From contig JALEHU010000006.1 in the NCBI GenBank assembly GCA_022770365.1, forward strand, positions 1 to 64,000: 64,000 nucleotides of DNA, in the 5' to 3' direction. The DNA is from Blautia sp. (GTDB lineage: Bacteria; Bacillota; Clostridia; Lachnospirales; Lachnospiraceae). The notes below the pieces were generated by a model. The model saw nothing but the letters and a program-made list of their open reading frames with translations. It was not told where the DNA came from and made no database searches. The position numbers and the translations under genes are program-made. Position 1 is the stretch's first letter, and the number at the start of each line of letters is the position of its first letter. Positions 1 to 8,466 of the stretch are shown here, in pieces.

Positions 1-58
1 GGTCATAACAGGTAATAGTACCATAGATTTTGTCAGCATATTTATCCGTAAGTAACAT
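1..58 (-). CDS. 5' end of an unidentified gene (truncated by window edge)
   Basis: Read on the minus strand, an ATG at 58 is preceded by GGAGG (67-71) with an 8-base spacer and opens a frame of 19 codons (MLLTDKYADKIYGTITCYD) that runs off the left edge. The good ribosome binding site supports a real gene start. The fragment is too short to assign a family with confidence; the protein continues outside the window. Confidence 0.55.
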   Translation of the reverse strand, partial: MLLTDKYADKIYGTITCYD

Positions 59-180
59 AGACACATCCTCCAATGTTTTTTCTTTAATTGTACTCAAAAC
101 GTGGAGGGAATGCAAAACTTTTCCGGTTTATCCGGGTTAGGGTGTATTATCCGCTGTTTGAGAAATTAAGGGATCAGGCC

Positions 181-310
181 AGAAAGTATTATGAGAAGTA
201 ACAAGACGGAAAGTAATATATGCAGTAACAAGCAGAAAGTAATATGAGCGGTAACAAGCAGGAAGTAATATGAGCGGTAACAAGACAGAGAGTAAAATAT
301 GCAGTAACAG
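181..310. repeat. Imperfect 26-27 bp tandem repeat, about 4.5 copies
   Basis: Units beginning GTAACAAG start at 198, 225, 251 and 277, with a partial unit before 198 and a last partial copy (GTAACAG) at 304. Each reads roughly GTAACAAGCAGAAAGTAATATGAGCG with small differences. The units are directly adjacent, without spacers. The array ends about 30 bases before the start codon of the downstream hydrolase, so it lies in that gene's promoter or leader region. Confidence 0.85.
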
Positions 311-342
311 GAATACAATTATGTAAGATATGGAGATTAACG

Positions 343-1209
343 ATGGAATTAGGAAAATTTATTGAAAGAATCAATACACTGGGGGTGCTTGGCGTCAAAG
401 TGTCACAGCATGATGAAGTAATTGGTATGTGGCACAGCGAAGGGGAATGCCGCAGAAACGTTTATTCCGTGACGAAAAGCGTTACCTCCTGTGCGGTAGG
501 GTTTGCGGTGCAGGAAGGGCTGATCTCCCTGGATGAAAAGCTGACGGATGCTTTTCCGGATGAACTTCCGGAGAAGGTGAGTGATCATCTGAAAAAGGCA
601 GTCGTCAGAGACCTGCTGACAATGCATCTGGGACAGAAAGAGGGCAGCCTGATGGGGGTGCAGAGACCACTCTATGAGGAGGATAACTGGGTGAAACTGT
701 CTCTGGCGATTCCCTTTGTGTATGAGCCGGGAACGCATTTTGTATATAATAATGTGGGACCGTATCTGGCAGGAATGCTTGTGCAGAGAAGAGCAGGATG
801 CGATCTGATCTCCTATCTGACTCCGAGACTTTTTTCCCACCTGGGTATCAAACGTCCTACATGGGAAACGGATCCTCTGGGCAATTCTTTCGGGGCAGGC
901 GGACTGTTTCTGACATTATCAGAACTGCATAAACTGGGACTTTTCTATCTGAACAAGGGGATGTGGAATGGAAAACAGCTGCTTTCCAGAGAATGGATCG
1001 AAGAAAGCACGAAGCAATATGCTCCGGATGCGCCGTATGCATATTTATTCTGGAGAGGAAAGTACAACTCCTTCAGAGCAGACGGGAAATACGGCCAGTT
1101 TTCCATTGTCCTGCCGGATCACGATGCAGTGGTATCCGTTGTTGCAGAATGCAGAAAAACAGAAGAACTGATGGCTGCTATATATGAGGAAATCTGTACA
1201 CAGCTGTAG
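343..1209 (+). CDS. Serine hydrolase, class C beta-lactamase / penicillin-binding fold
   Basis: This 288-residue protein has the serine beta-lactamase/transpeptidase fold signature. The nucleophile motif S-V-T-K is at residues 42-45, and a Y-N-N motif is near residue 132 (class C Y-x-N). No signal peptide or membrane segment is visible, so a cytoplasmic esterase or peptidase is more likely than drug resistance. At under 300 residues it is shorter than typical AmpC-like enzymes and seems to hold only the catalytic domain. The ATG at 343 follows a GGAG. A tandem repeat occupies the region just upstream. The substrate cannot be told from sequence. Confidence 0.8.
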   Translation: MELGKFIERINTLGVLGVKVSQHDEVIGMWHSEGECRRNVYSVTKSVTSCAVGFAVQEGLISLDEKLTDAFPDELPEKVSDHLKKAVVRDLLTMHLGQKEGSLMGVQRPLYEEDNWVKLSLAIPFVYEPGTHFVYNNVGPYLAGMLVQRRAGCDLISYLTPRLFSHLGIKRPTWETDPLGNSFGAGGLFLTLSELHKLGLFYLNKGMWNGKQLLSREWIEESTKQYAPDAPYAYLFWRGKYNSFRADGKYGQFSIVLPDHDAVVSVVAECRKTEELMAAIYEEICTQL

Positions 1210-1231
1210 TAAAGACAGGGGAGATAACGCG

Positions 1232-1336
1232 ATGAAAAAGAATAATTTACCCAGATATTTACTGACTGCTGCGGGTGCTTTTCAGAGAGCTGCTATGGAA
1301 CACAAAAGTAAGATGACGGAAATGAACGGGAAATAA
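1232..1336 (+). CDS. Small 34-residue hypothetical protein
   Basis: An ORF too short for the supplied track starts at ATG 1232, 22 bases after the hydrolase stop, with GGGGAG upstream. It encodes a basic 34-residue peptide beginning MKKNNLPRYLLTAAGAFQRA. A short hydrophobic stretch (YLLTAAGAF) could be an amphipathic helix. No family is recognised. It may be co-transcribed with the hydrolase. The ribosome binding site and position support it, but codon evidence is limited by its size. Confidence 0.4.
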   Translation: MKKNNLPRYLLTAAGAFQRAAMEHKSKMTEMNGK

Positions 1337-1350
1337 AAGAGAAAACAAGA

Positions 1351-1386
1351 AAGAAAAACAAGGGTTCTGTCTTTGACAGAACCCTT
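1351..1386 (-). terminator. Rho-independent terminator of the guaD-permease operon
   Basis: A 12-bp perfect stem (AAGGGTTCTGTC / GACAGAACCCTT, 1360-1386) with a 3-base loop lies 69 bases past the permease stop. On the minus strand it is followed by a T-rich run (TTGTTTTTCTTTCTT), so it terminates the leftward operon. On the plus strand the downstream sequence is not T-rich, so rightward termination is weaker. Confidence 0.8.
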
Positions 1387-1454
1387 ATCTGCTGGATGAA
1401 ACAATACAGGGAAAGAAGAAATATACTGTATTTCGTTTCGTGTCTACAGGGATT

Positions 1455-2831
1455 TTACAGGAATATATATTTCAGTACAAAAATAACCGCCAGCGCATAC
1501 ATCAGCGCGCTGATTTTCTTTTCTTTGGCCCTGCCGGTAATCAGGTTGATCACTACATAGGAAATGACTCCCATAGCGATACCTTCGGAGATGCTGTACA
1601 TAAATGGCATGGCGATGATCGCGATGAAGCAGGGAATCGCTTCTGTATAGTCATTGAAATCGATCTTTGTTATAGAGGTCAGCATCAAAAATCCTACGAT
1701 GATCAGGGCAGGTGCAGTCGCGAAGGACGGAATTGCCAGGAAAATCGGAGACAGAAACAGGGAAAGTCCAAACAGAATCGCCGCAACGACAGCGGTAAGT
1801 CCGGTGCGTCCGCCTTCCGCCACACCCGAGGCACTTTCCACGAAAGTAGTTACTGTGGAAGTTCCGAACATGGCTCCTGCTGTGGTTCCGACAGCGTCGG
1901 AGAGAAGCGCTCCGCGGATTTTGGGAAGCCGTCCGTCTTTGTCAAGCATGTCGGCTTTTGATGCCACACCGATCAATGTCCCCAGTGTATCAAACATATC
2001 CACAAATAAAAATGCAAACATGATCACAAAGAAATCCAGAGAAAATACAATGGAAAAGTCCATTTTCATAAAAGTGGGTGCAATACTGGGTATAGAAAGC
2101 CCGTTGGAAAAATCAGGGAGCAGACTGTAAAAACCAAGTTCAGCGTCAGGAACATAAAGTCCCATGAACTGGCAGAGGATTCCAAGTCCCCATGTGATGA
2201 GAATACCCCACAAAATACCGCCTTTGACGTTTTTGACAAGGAAGATCGCTGTAACGAGAAGACCGATCAGGGCTAACAGTACTGTGATGCCAAGGCTGTG
2301 AAAAGTTCCGTTCTCTACAGATCCTTTGAAGGAAAAAATGCCAACCAGGGTTGAATCATTGTTTACCACAATATGTGCATTCTGCAGTCCGATAAATGCG
2401 ATAAAAAGTCCGATTCCCACGGATACCGCATGTTTCAGATTGATGGGAATGGAGTTGAAAATAGCTTCCCGTACATTGGTGAGGGAAAGCAGAATAAAGA
2501 TGAGACCCTCTGCAAATACCGCTGCCAGTGCCTGCTGCCAGCTGTACCCCATACCCAGAACAACTGTGTAGGCAAAATAAGCGTTCAGTCCCATGCCCGG
2601 TGCCAGAACGAAGGGATAGTTGGAAAGCAGTGCCATCAGACAGGTGGCAATAAATGAGGACAGTGCGGTAGCCGTAAAAACTGCTCCCCGGTCCATACCC
2701 GATGCCTGCAGGATATTCGGGTTGACCGCCAGGATGTAAGCCATGGTCATAAATGTAGTAATACCTGCGATAACTTCTGTTTTTACATCGGTGTGATGCT
2801 CCTTCAAGTGAAATAGTTTGTCAAGATTCAT
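1455..2831 (-). CDS. NCS2-family purine permease (guanine/hypoxanthine type)
   Basis: This is an integral membrane purine:cation symporter of the AzgA/PbuG branch of NCS2. It has about a dozen hydrophobic segments and the conserved early TTFMTMAYILAVNP motif. The ORF track starts at 2861, but ATG 2831 (MNLDKLFHLKEH) is preferred because a GGGGGACT sequence lies just upstream of it; that gives 458 residues. It follows guanine deaminase by 63 bases on the same strand and shares its riboswitch leader. Import of guanine or hypoxanthine is therefore the likely role. Exact substrate preference is not visible. Confidence 0.88.
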   Translation of the reverse strand: MNLDKLFHLKEHHTDVKTEVIAGITTFMTMAYILAVNPNILQASGMDRGAVFTATALSSFIATCLMALLSNYPFVLAPGMGLNAYFAYTVVLGMGYSWQQALAAVFAEGLIFILLSLTNVREAIFNSIPINLKHAVSVGIGLFIAFIGLQNAHIVVNNDSTLVGIFSFKGSVENGTFHSLGITVLLALIGLLVTAIFLVKNVKGGILWGILITWGLGILCQFMGLYVPDAELGFYSLLPDFSNGLSIPSIAPTFMKMDFSIVFSLDFFVIMFAFLFVDMFDTLGTLIGVASKADMLDKDGRLPKIRGALLSDAVGTTAGAMFGTSTVTTFVESASGVAEGGRTGLTAVVAAILFGLSLFLSPIFLAIPSFATAPALIIVGFLMLTSITKIDFNDYTEAIPCFIAIIAMPFMYSISEGIAMGVISYVVINLITGRAKEKKISALMYALAVIFVLKYIFL

Positions 2832-2894
2832 AGATAGTCCCCCTTTTTTATTTTTAATCATGCCTGCGTGTGCAGATATGATTATTTTTGAATA

Positions 2895-4175
2895 TCAAAA
2901 CAGCTTCCGGCCTGCAGCATATTTCCCGACAATATTCCTGTCATCCGCCAGATAGATCAGCCGCTCCAGACGGTCTCTGGAAGAGATTTTCTGCGGATGA
3001 GGCAGATTCTGATCGTCCAGAATGACAGCGTCAAATTCATAATCCTTTTCAAAACTGCCCACTTTGCCGAAGAAAGAACCGCCGCCGAGAGTTGCCATAT
3101 AAAACACTTCTTCCAGTGACAGAGGTTTACAGGTATCATCCACCAGGCGCCAGCGCAGCTTCGAAACCTGAACGGCATCTGTCATGGCACGCAGGATCGA
3201 AAGAGAGGAACCGCCGGCAATGTCGCTGCCAAGTCCCATGTGGAGGCCTTCCTCCAGGTAACGTCTGACAGGAGCGATCCCTGAGGCAATATTGGTGTTG
3301 GACTGCGGACAATGGGCAATGTAAACACCGCGTGTTTTCATGAGAGCAATTTCTTCTTCTGTACTGTAAACACAGTGTGCCATAATTGTCGGACAGCTTT
3401 TTCCTCCAAAGAGTCCGAACTGGTCATATGCTTCCCCGTAAAAACGGGTATTGGGGCAAAGCTCCTGCACCCAGGCAATCTCTCCGGGATTTTCAGACAG
3501 ATGAGACTGGACGGGGAGACGGTATTCCTTTTGAATGCGGGAAAGTTCCGTCATCAGTTCATCTGTACAGGAGGGTGTAAACCGGGGGGTCAGTATGGGC
3601 TTTGTATTTCTGTATTTCCCGCGGATCTCTTCGAGCCAGCGCCGGGTATCCCCGGCAGAGGCCCCGGCACTTGTTTCCTGAAGCGCGGAAGAACCGTTCC
3701 TGTCCATATTGACTTTGCCCACATAAGTTTTCAGCCCGGTTTCTTCCAGAAGATCCATCAATAGTTCTGTGGCTTCCACATGAATGGTCGCAAAAACGGA
3801 TGCACGTGTCGTGGCACTTTTTTTCAGATCGTTCATAAAAATGGAATAGGCTTCCCGGGCATAAGTGAGGTCGCGGTATTTGGATTCTTCCGGAAACGTG
3901 TAGGTATTCAGCCAGTCCAGGAGTTCCAGATCCATTCCGGTGCCGCGGTAGGTATACTGAGGCGCATGCAGATGAAGATCGGTAAGTCCCGGGATGATCA
4001 GGCAATCGCCGGTATCACGGCAGGGAATTCCGCTGTATTTCTTCGGAAGCTCCGAAAAAACGCCGGCGCAGATGCCGTCTTCACAGACCAGCCAGGAATT
4101 TTCATGGATATTGATCCTTTGTGCATCTGCACTGAAACAGATCGTGCCTTTTAATGCAAAAGTATTATGGGTCAT
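2895..4175 (-). CDS. guaD: Guanine deaminase (guanine to xanthine)
   Basis: This cytoplasmic amidohydrolase hydrolyses guanine to xanthine and ammonia. Seen in sequence: the metal-binding LHLHAPQY motif, the guanine-deaminase block around YRGTGMDLELLDWL, HLSENPGE, the AHC-VYST segment and the late GLGSDIAGG motif. The track start at 4184 is a GTG that overlaps the ribosome binding site. ATG 4175, eight bases after AGGAAGG, is the better start and gives 426 residues, close to the usual family length. It is the first gene after a guanine-class riboswitch and precedes the NCS2 permease, making a guanine uptake and degradation operon. Confidence 0.92.
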   Translation of the reverse strand: MTHNTFALKGTICFSADAQRINIHENSWLVCEDGICAGVFSELPKKYSGIPCRDTGDCLIIPGLTDLHLHAPQYTYRGTGMDLELLDWLNTYTFPEESKYRDLTYAREAYSIFMNDLKKSATTRASVFATIHVEATELLMDLLEETGLKTYVGKVNMDRNGSSALQETSAGASAGDTRRWLEEIRGKYRNTKPILTPRFTPSCTDELMTELSRIQKEYRLPVQSHLSENPGEIAWVQELCPNTRFYGEAYDQFGLFGGKSCPTIMAHCVYSTEEEIALMKTRGVYIAHCPQSNTNIASGIAPVRRYLEEGLHMGLGSDIAGGSSLSILRAMTDAVQVSKLRWRLVDDTCKPLSLEEVFYMATLGGGSFFGKVGSFEKDYEFDAVILDDQNLPHPQKISSRDRLERLIYLADDRNIVGKYAAGRKLF

Positions 4176-4199
4176 ATAGGTCACCTTCCTTCCAGCATT

Positions 4200-4260
4200 C
4201 AGGGAGGGGCAGAAACAGGAAAAGAAAAACTACCTGAATTTGTCTGCCGTCCCTGAAAAA
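4200..4260 (-). promoter_or_regulatory. Expression platform of the guanine riboswitch
   Basis: Downstream of the aptamer the transcript has two alternatives. GGTAGTT (4228-4234) is fully complementary to the 5' strand of aptamer P3 (AACTACC, 4280-4286) and is followed by TTTC TTTTCC, which would act as a terminator when P3 is not formed. A competing long hairpin, CAGGGA-GGCAGA / TCTGCC-TCCCTG, ends just before the guaD ribosome binding site. The first pairing predicts that ligand binding turns the operon on. This is inferred from complementarity only. Confidence 0.5.
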
Positions 4261-4323
4261 ACTTATAGACAACTATTCCGGTAGTTGGTAGAAACGTCCA
4301 ACCGATTATGGACTTATATAAGC
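4261..4323 (-). ncRNA. Purine riboswitch aptamer, guanine class
   Basis: The minus strand holds the purine aptamer core GTTTCTACC between two hairpins. P2 is GTCCA/TGGAC with a GG-containing loop. P3 is CAACTA/TAGTTG with a CCGGAA loop. P1 is closed by CTTATA/TATAAG. In the J3/1 segment (TCTATAAG) the specificity base is C, the guanine-binding version, where adenine switches carry T. It sits about 85 bases upstream of guaD, as expected for a purine-responsive leader. Motif matches were made by eye. Confidence 0.88.
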
Positions 4324-4474
4324 TGTGAATTGATATTTATAAAATAATTATAAAATAGGATGGGAGTTCTGTCAATGTTTAATGCTGTTGATTTGCAGTA
4401 TAGAGGAATGTCTGATATAATGGATGCGTAATTGACAGGGAAAAGCTATGGTGTTAGTGAAATGGAGGATTGTT

Positions 4475-5623
4475 TTGGAACTGAATCGGGAAAATATGAA
4501 AAAAATAGCAGCGTTGATCGCATTTGCGGTTTTGTTGTATCTGGGGCTGCAGCATCTTGAGCCGGTACTTGCATTCCTGGGAGAAATTGCAGGGATGCTG
4601 TATCCGTTTCTTCTGGGAGCGGCGATTGCCTTTGTACTGAATGTTCCAATGAGTTTTATTGAGCGTAAATTATTCGGTAAGGCGAAGGAAAAGGGAAATA
4701 AAGCGGCACGGAAACTGGCCAGACCGGTAAGCCTGGTGATATCCATTCTGGTTCTGGCTGTTGTGATTATGATCGTTGTTCTGGTGGTTGCACCGGAGCT
4801 TGGGAATACGTTCATCAGTGTGGGGAAAAGGATAGAACAGAATATTCCGGTCCTGCAGAAATGGCTTGGTGAGATTTTCCGTCCGGATTCCTATGTTATG
4901 AAATGGGTGAATTCGCTGGACTTCCAGCCTCAGAAAATGCTGAATACGGTAATGGATATGCTGAAAAACGGAGCAGACGGATTTTTATCATCAACCATTT
5001 CCGTGACAATGGGAATTGTAAATACGGCAATGAATTTTGGCATCGGTTTTATCTTTGCGTGCTATGTCCTTCTGCAGAAGGAAAAGCTTTCTGTTCAGGT
5101 GAAAAAAGCCATGTATGCCATCCTCCCGAAGAAAGCAGTAGCGTATTGTCTTCATGTGTGTTCTCTGGCACACCATATTTTTGCAAGCTTTATTGCAGGC
5201 CAGTGTATTGAGGCAGTGATCCTGGGAAGCATGTTCTTTGTGACCATGACGATACTGCGTTTTCCGTACGCGCTGCTTGTGGGCGTGCTGATTTCCTTTA
5301 CCGCACTGATCCCGGTGTTTGGAGGCTTTATCGGCTGTGCTGTGGGATTCTTCCTGATCCTGATGGTGAATCCGGTCCAGGCTTTTGCATTTTTGCTTTT
5401 GTTTTTTGTTCTGCAGCAGGTCGAAGGGAACTTTATCTATCCTCATGTGGTGGGAAATTCAGTGGGACTTCCTTCCATATGGGTACTGGCTGCAGTGACC
5501 ATAGGCGGAAGTCTGATGGGAATTGCGGGCATGCTGGTATTTATTCCGCTGGTATCAGTGCTCTATACGCTGTTTCGTGAGTGGGTCTATGACCGGCTGG
5601 CTAAGAAGAAAATCCGGATGTGA
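4475..5623 (+). CDS. AI-2E family transporter (PerM/YtvI-like membrane protein)
   Basis: This polytopic membrane protein of about 382 residues belongs to the AI-2E transporter family. It has an N-terminal hydrophobic pair, a central soluble amphipathic stretch and the conserved C-terminal block with GGFIGCAVGFFL, EGNFIYPHVVG and the final glycine-rich helices. Members include YtvI, PerM and TqsA, and their substrates vary. The track starts at ATG 4448, but TTG 4475 is favoured: GGAGG at 4464-4468 sits six bases before it and would lie inside the longer version. It converges on argG through a shared bidirectional terminator. Confidence 0.82.
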   Translation: MELNRENMKKIAALIAFAVLLYLGLQHLEPVLAFLGEIAGMLYPFLLGAAIAFVLNVPMSFIERKLFGKAKEKGNKAARKLARPVSLVISILVLAVVIMIVVLVVAPELGNTFISVGKRIEQNIPVLQKWLGEIFRPDSYVMKWVNSLDFQPQKMLNTVMDMLKNGADGFLSSTISVTMGIVNTAMNFGIGFIFACYVLLQKEKLSVQVKKAMYAILPKKAVAYCLHVCSLAHHIFASFIAGQCIEAVILGSMFFVTMTILRFPYALLVGVLISFTALIPVFGGFIGCAVGFFLILMVNPVQAFAFLLLFFVLQQVEGNFIYPHVVGNSVGLPSIWVLAAVTIGGSLMGIAGMLVFIPLVSVLYTLFREWVYDRLAKKKIRM

Positions 5624-5671
5624 CTGCCGGAAAGAGAACGGGAGAAAACGACGACAGAAAGTCTTAATATA

Positions 5672-5722
5672 ACAAAAAACACAGGAGCATCTGCGCGATC
5701 GGCAGATGCTCCTGTGTCAGTT
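5672..5722. terminator. Bidirectional terminator between the permease and argG
   Basis: A 16-bp perfect stem (ACACAGGAGCATCTGC / GCAGATGCTCCTGTGT, 5679-5717) has a 7-base loop. It is flanked by AACAAAAAAC on the left, which reads as GTTTTTTGTT for leftward argG transcripts, and CAGTTTT on the right for the permease. Confidence 0.9.
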
Positions 5723-5746
5723 TTAAGAAAGAAATTAGTAAAATGA

Positions 5747-6973
5747 TTATTTCTCGGTTTTCTTTGCTTCAGCCATCATCATGGCACGTACCTTCAGAGG
5801 CAGACCGAACAGTGTGATAAATCCGTCTGCATCGTGGTGGTCATACAGATCACCGGTAGTGAAGGAGGCAAGAGATTCATTGTACAGGCTGTATGGAGAA
5901 GTGGTTCCGGCTTTGATGATGTTGCCTTTATACAGTTTGAGTTTCACCTCGCCGGTCACGTATTTCTGAGTGGATTCAACAAATGCCTGGAGTGCTTCAC
6001 GAAGAGGTGTGTACCATTTGCCTTCGTATACAACCTGTGCAAACTGGCTGCCAAGCTTCTTCTTGGTTTCCAGGGTTTCACGGTCAAGAGTCAGCTCTTC
6101 CAGCTGGTCGTGAGCTTCCATGAGGATGGTTCCGCCGGGGGTCTCATAAACACCGCGGGATTTCATGCCAACTACACGGTTTTCCACGATATCAACGATA
6201 CCGATGCCGTTTTCTCCGCCGAGTCTGTTTAACTCGGTGATGATTTCGGAAACCTTCATGGCTTTGCCGTTCAGAGTTTTTGGAACACCGGCTTCAAAAG
6301 TCATGGTGATTTCGGTCTCTTTATCAGGAGCTTTCTGCGGAGTTACGCTGAGAACAAGCATGTCATCGTAGTTCGGAGCCTGTGACGGGTCTTCCAGTTC
6401 CAGACCTTCATGGCTGATGTGCCATAAGTTACGGTCACGGCTGTAGCTGTGGCTTGCGTCAAATGGAAGATGGATGCCATGCGCCTGGCAGAAAGCAATT
6501 TCGTCTTCGCGGGACTGCATGGTCCATACATCTGTCATACGCCATGGAGCGATGATCTTCAGATCAGGAGCGAGAGCCTTGATTCCAAGCTCAAAACGAA
6601 TCTGATCGTTGCCCTTGCCGGTTGCACCGTGGCAGATGGCGGAAGCCCCCTCTTTACGTGCGATTTCTACTAATTTTTTGACAATTGCCGGACGTGCCAT
6701 GGAAGTACCGAGGAGATATTTATGCTCATATACAGCACCTGCTTCCACGCATGGCATAATATAATTGTCACAGAAATCATCGACAATGTCTTCTATGTAT
6801 AATTTAGCCGCACCGGAAAGTCTTGCGCGTTCATCGAGACCTTCCAGTTCATTGCCCTGTCCGCAGTTGACGCAGCAGCAGATTACTTCGTAATCGAAAT
6901 TTTCTTTTAACCATGGAATCAATGCGGTGGTGTCAAGACCGCCTGAGTACGCTAATACAACTTTTTCCTTCAT
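5747..6973 (-). CDS. argG: Argininosuccinate synthase
   Basis: The enzyme joins citrulline and aspartate, using ATP, to form argininosuccinate in arginine biosynthesis. The ATP-binding LAYSGGLDTT P-loop lies at the N terminus and the family blocks GKGNDQIRFE and SYSRDRNLWH follow. The track extends upstream to 7165, but ATG 6973 is preceded by CCTCC on the plus strand (AGGAGG on the sense strand) and gives 408 residues, the normal family size. It is divergent from argCJBD across a 386-base control region. Confidence 0.96.
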   Translation of the reverse strand: MKEKVVLAYSGGLDTTALIPWLKENFDYEVICCCVNCGQGNELEGLDERARLSGAAKLYIEDIVDDFCDNYIMPCVEAGAVYEHKYLLGTSMARPAIVKKLVEIARKEGASAICHGATGKGNDQIRFELGIKALAPDLKIIAPWRMTDVWTMQSREDEIAFCQAHGIHLPFDASHSYSRDRNLWHISHEGLELEDPSQAPNYDDMLVLSVTPQKAPDKETEITMTFEAGVPKTLNGKAMKVSEIITELNRLGGENGIGIVDIVENRVVGMKSRGVYETPGGTILMEAHDQLEELTLDRETLETKKKLGSQFAQVVYEGKWYTPLREALQAFVESTQKYVTGEVKLKLYKGNIIKAGTTSPYSLYNESLASFTTGDLYDHHDADGFITLFGLPLKVRAMMMAEAKKTEK

Positions 6974-7359
6974 AATAAATTTCCTCCTGAATTTCTGATT
7001 TTTTATCGTTCCTGATATTGGCAGAAACGGTGATATTTGGTAATATGTGATGATGGGGTCAAAAAGTATTTTGCTCCTTGTATCATTATATATTTTTGTA
7101 TAAAAATGAAATTTTGACATCAGATTGTTTAATCTGTGCTGTCGACATGGGTTAATATACAACATTTTTTATAAATATGCAATAGGCAATTTGAAAAAAT
7201 ATCAAAAACTTTTTGCATAAAAATGCAACATTAAATAGGAATGAATAAGTGAAAATACATAAAATGAAATACACTCACGGGAAACACATGAAAATTAAGT
7301 GTTGCATAATATGCAGAATAGATGTATAATCTTAACTGCTTGACAGAGGAGGAAGAAAA
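6974..7359. promoter_or_regulatory. Divergent argG / argC control region with ArgR-type boxes
   Basis: No gene fits in this AT-rich region. It holds a perfect 16-bp palindrome TTGCATAAAAATGCAA (7213-7228), which matches the ARG-box pattern of two TGNAT half-sites around four A/T bases. A shorter palindrome TGCATAATATGCA (7302-7314) and a weaker TGTATAAAAATGAA (near 7098-7111) also occur. A TATAAT for leftward argG reads from 7090 to 7085. ArgR-family repression in response to arginine is the likely control; no argR gene is in the window. Confidence 0.7.
7301..7330 (+). promoter_or_regulatory. argC promoter overlapped by an ArgR-like operator
   Basis: TTGCAT (7301-7306) and a perfect TATAAT (7325-7330) are 18 bases apart, 30 bases upstream of argC. 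The palindrome TGCATAATATGCA overlaps the -35 element, so a bound repressor would block RNA polymerase. Confidence 0.7.
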
Positions 7360-8400
7360 ATGATTAAAGCAGGTATTATTGGTGCGACCGGTTATGCAGG
7401 AAATGAAATCGTAAGGCTGCTTCTGGGCCATAAAGATGTGGAGATTGCATGGTACGGCTCCAGAAGTTATATTGACAAAAAATATGCGGGGATATATCAG
7501 AATTTTTTCAGGCTGGTAGATGCCAAATGTATGGACGATAACATGGCGCAGCTGGCGGAGGAAGCAGATGTGATCTTTACCGCAACCCCTCAGGGACTGT
7601 GTGCTTCTCTTGTAAATGAAGAGATTTTATCCAAAGTAAAAATCATTGATCTGAGTGCGGATTTCCGTATTAAAGATGTTGCAAAATATGAAAAATGGTA
7701 CGGCATTGAACATAAATCTCCACAGTATGTGGAAGAAGCTGTTTATGGACTTTGTGAGATCAACCGGGAAGATATTAAAAAGGCAAGACTGATCGCCAAT
7801 CCGGGATGTTACCCCACCTGCTCCACACTGTCCATTTATCCGTTATTAAGAGAAGGAATGATCGACCCGTCCACTATTATCATTGATGCAAAATCCGGTA
7901 CATCCGGTGCCGGAAGAGGAGCAAAGGTGGACAATCTTTACTGTGAAGTAAATGAGAATATCAAAGCTTATGGTGTGGCAACACACAGACATACACCGGA
8001 GATCGAGGATCAGTTAAGTTATGCATGCGGCCGTGATGTGCTGATTAATTTCACCCCGCATCTGGTGCCGATGAATCGAGGAATTCTGGTAACAGCTTAT
8101 GCTTCTTTGACAAGGGATGTGACCTATGAGGAAGTGAGAGCTGCTTATGATAAGTATTATGCGAATGAGACCTTTATCCGTGTGCTGGATAAAGATGTCT
8201 GCCCCCAGACAAGGTTTGTGGAAGGCAGCAATTATGTGGATGTGAACTTCAAGATCGATCCGAGAACCGGACGCGTTATTATGATGGGGGCAATCGATAA
8301 TCTGGTCAAAGGAGCCGCAGGACAGGCAGTTCAGAATATGAATCTGATGTTCGGATTTGATGAGGCGGAAGGGCTTCGCCAGGTTCCGATGATGCCGTAG
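7360..8400 (+). CDS. argC: N-acetyl-gamma-glutamyl-phosphate reductase
   Basis: The enzyme catalyses the NADPH-dependent reduction of N-acetylglutamyl phosphate to the semialdehyde, the third step of ornithine synthesis. The N-terminal nucleotide-binding motif GATGYAGNE and the catalytic cysteine block ANPGCYPTCS are visible. The 346-residue length is standard. GAGGAGGA precedes the ATG. It is the first gene of argC-argJ-argB-argD. Confidence 0.97.
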   Translation: MIKAGIIGATGYAGNEIVRLLLGHKDVEIAWYGSRSYIDKKYAGIYQNFFRLVDAKCMDDNMAQLAEEADVIFTATPQGLCASLVNEEILSKVKIIDLSADFRIKDVAKYEKWYGIEHKSPQYVEEAVYGLCEINREDIKKARLIANPGCYPTCSTLSIYPLLREGMIDPSTIIIDAKSGTSGAGRGAKVDNLYCEVNENIKAYGVATHRHTPEIEDQLSYACGRDVLINFTPHLVPMNRGILVTAYASLTRDVTYEEVRAAYDKYYANETFIRVLDKDVCPQTRFVEGSNYVDVNFKIDPRTGRVIMMGAIDNLVKGAAGQAVQNMNLMFGFDEAEGLRQVPMMP

Positions 8401-8466
8401 GCGTACAGAAAATAGCCGGAAAGATATGTGACAGGAATTATTCTGCAGAGAAAAGAGGAGACGATT

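Noticed and set aside
88-201. 37-codon frame starting at TTG before the hydrolase
   Set aside because: It has no ribosome binding site and ends in the tandem repeat; treated as a possible remnant, not a gene.
181-310. CRISPR array
   Set aside because: The repeats are directly adjacent with no unique spacers, and no cas genes are present.
343-1209. Antibiotic-resistance beta-lactamase
   Set aside because: There is no signal peptide, the protein is short and no mobile context is visible; only the fold is supported.
1654-2130. 158-residue plus-strand ORF
   Set aside because: It is antisense to the NCS2 permease and has low-complexity Ser/Pro/Ala content.
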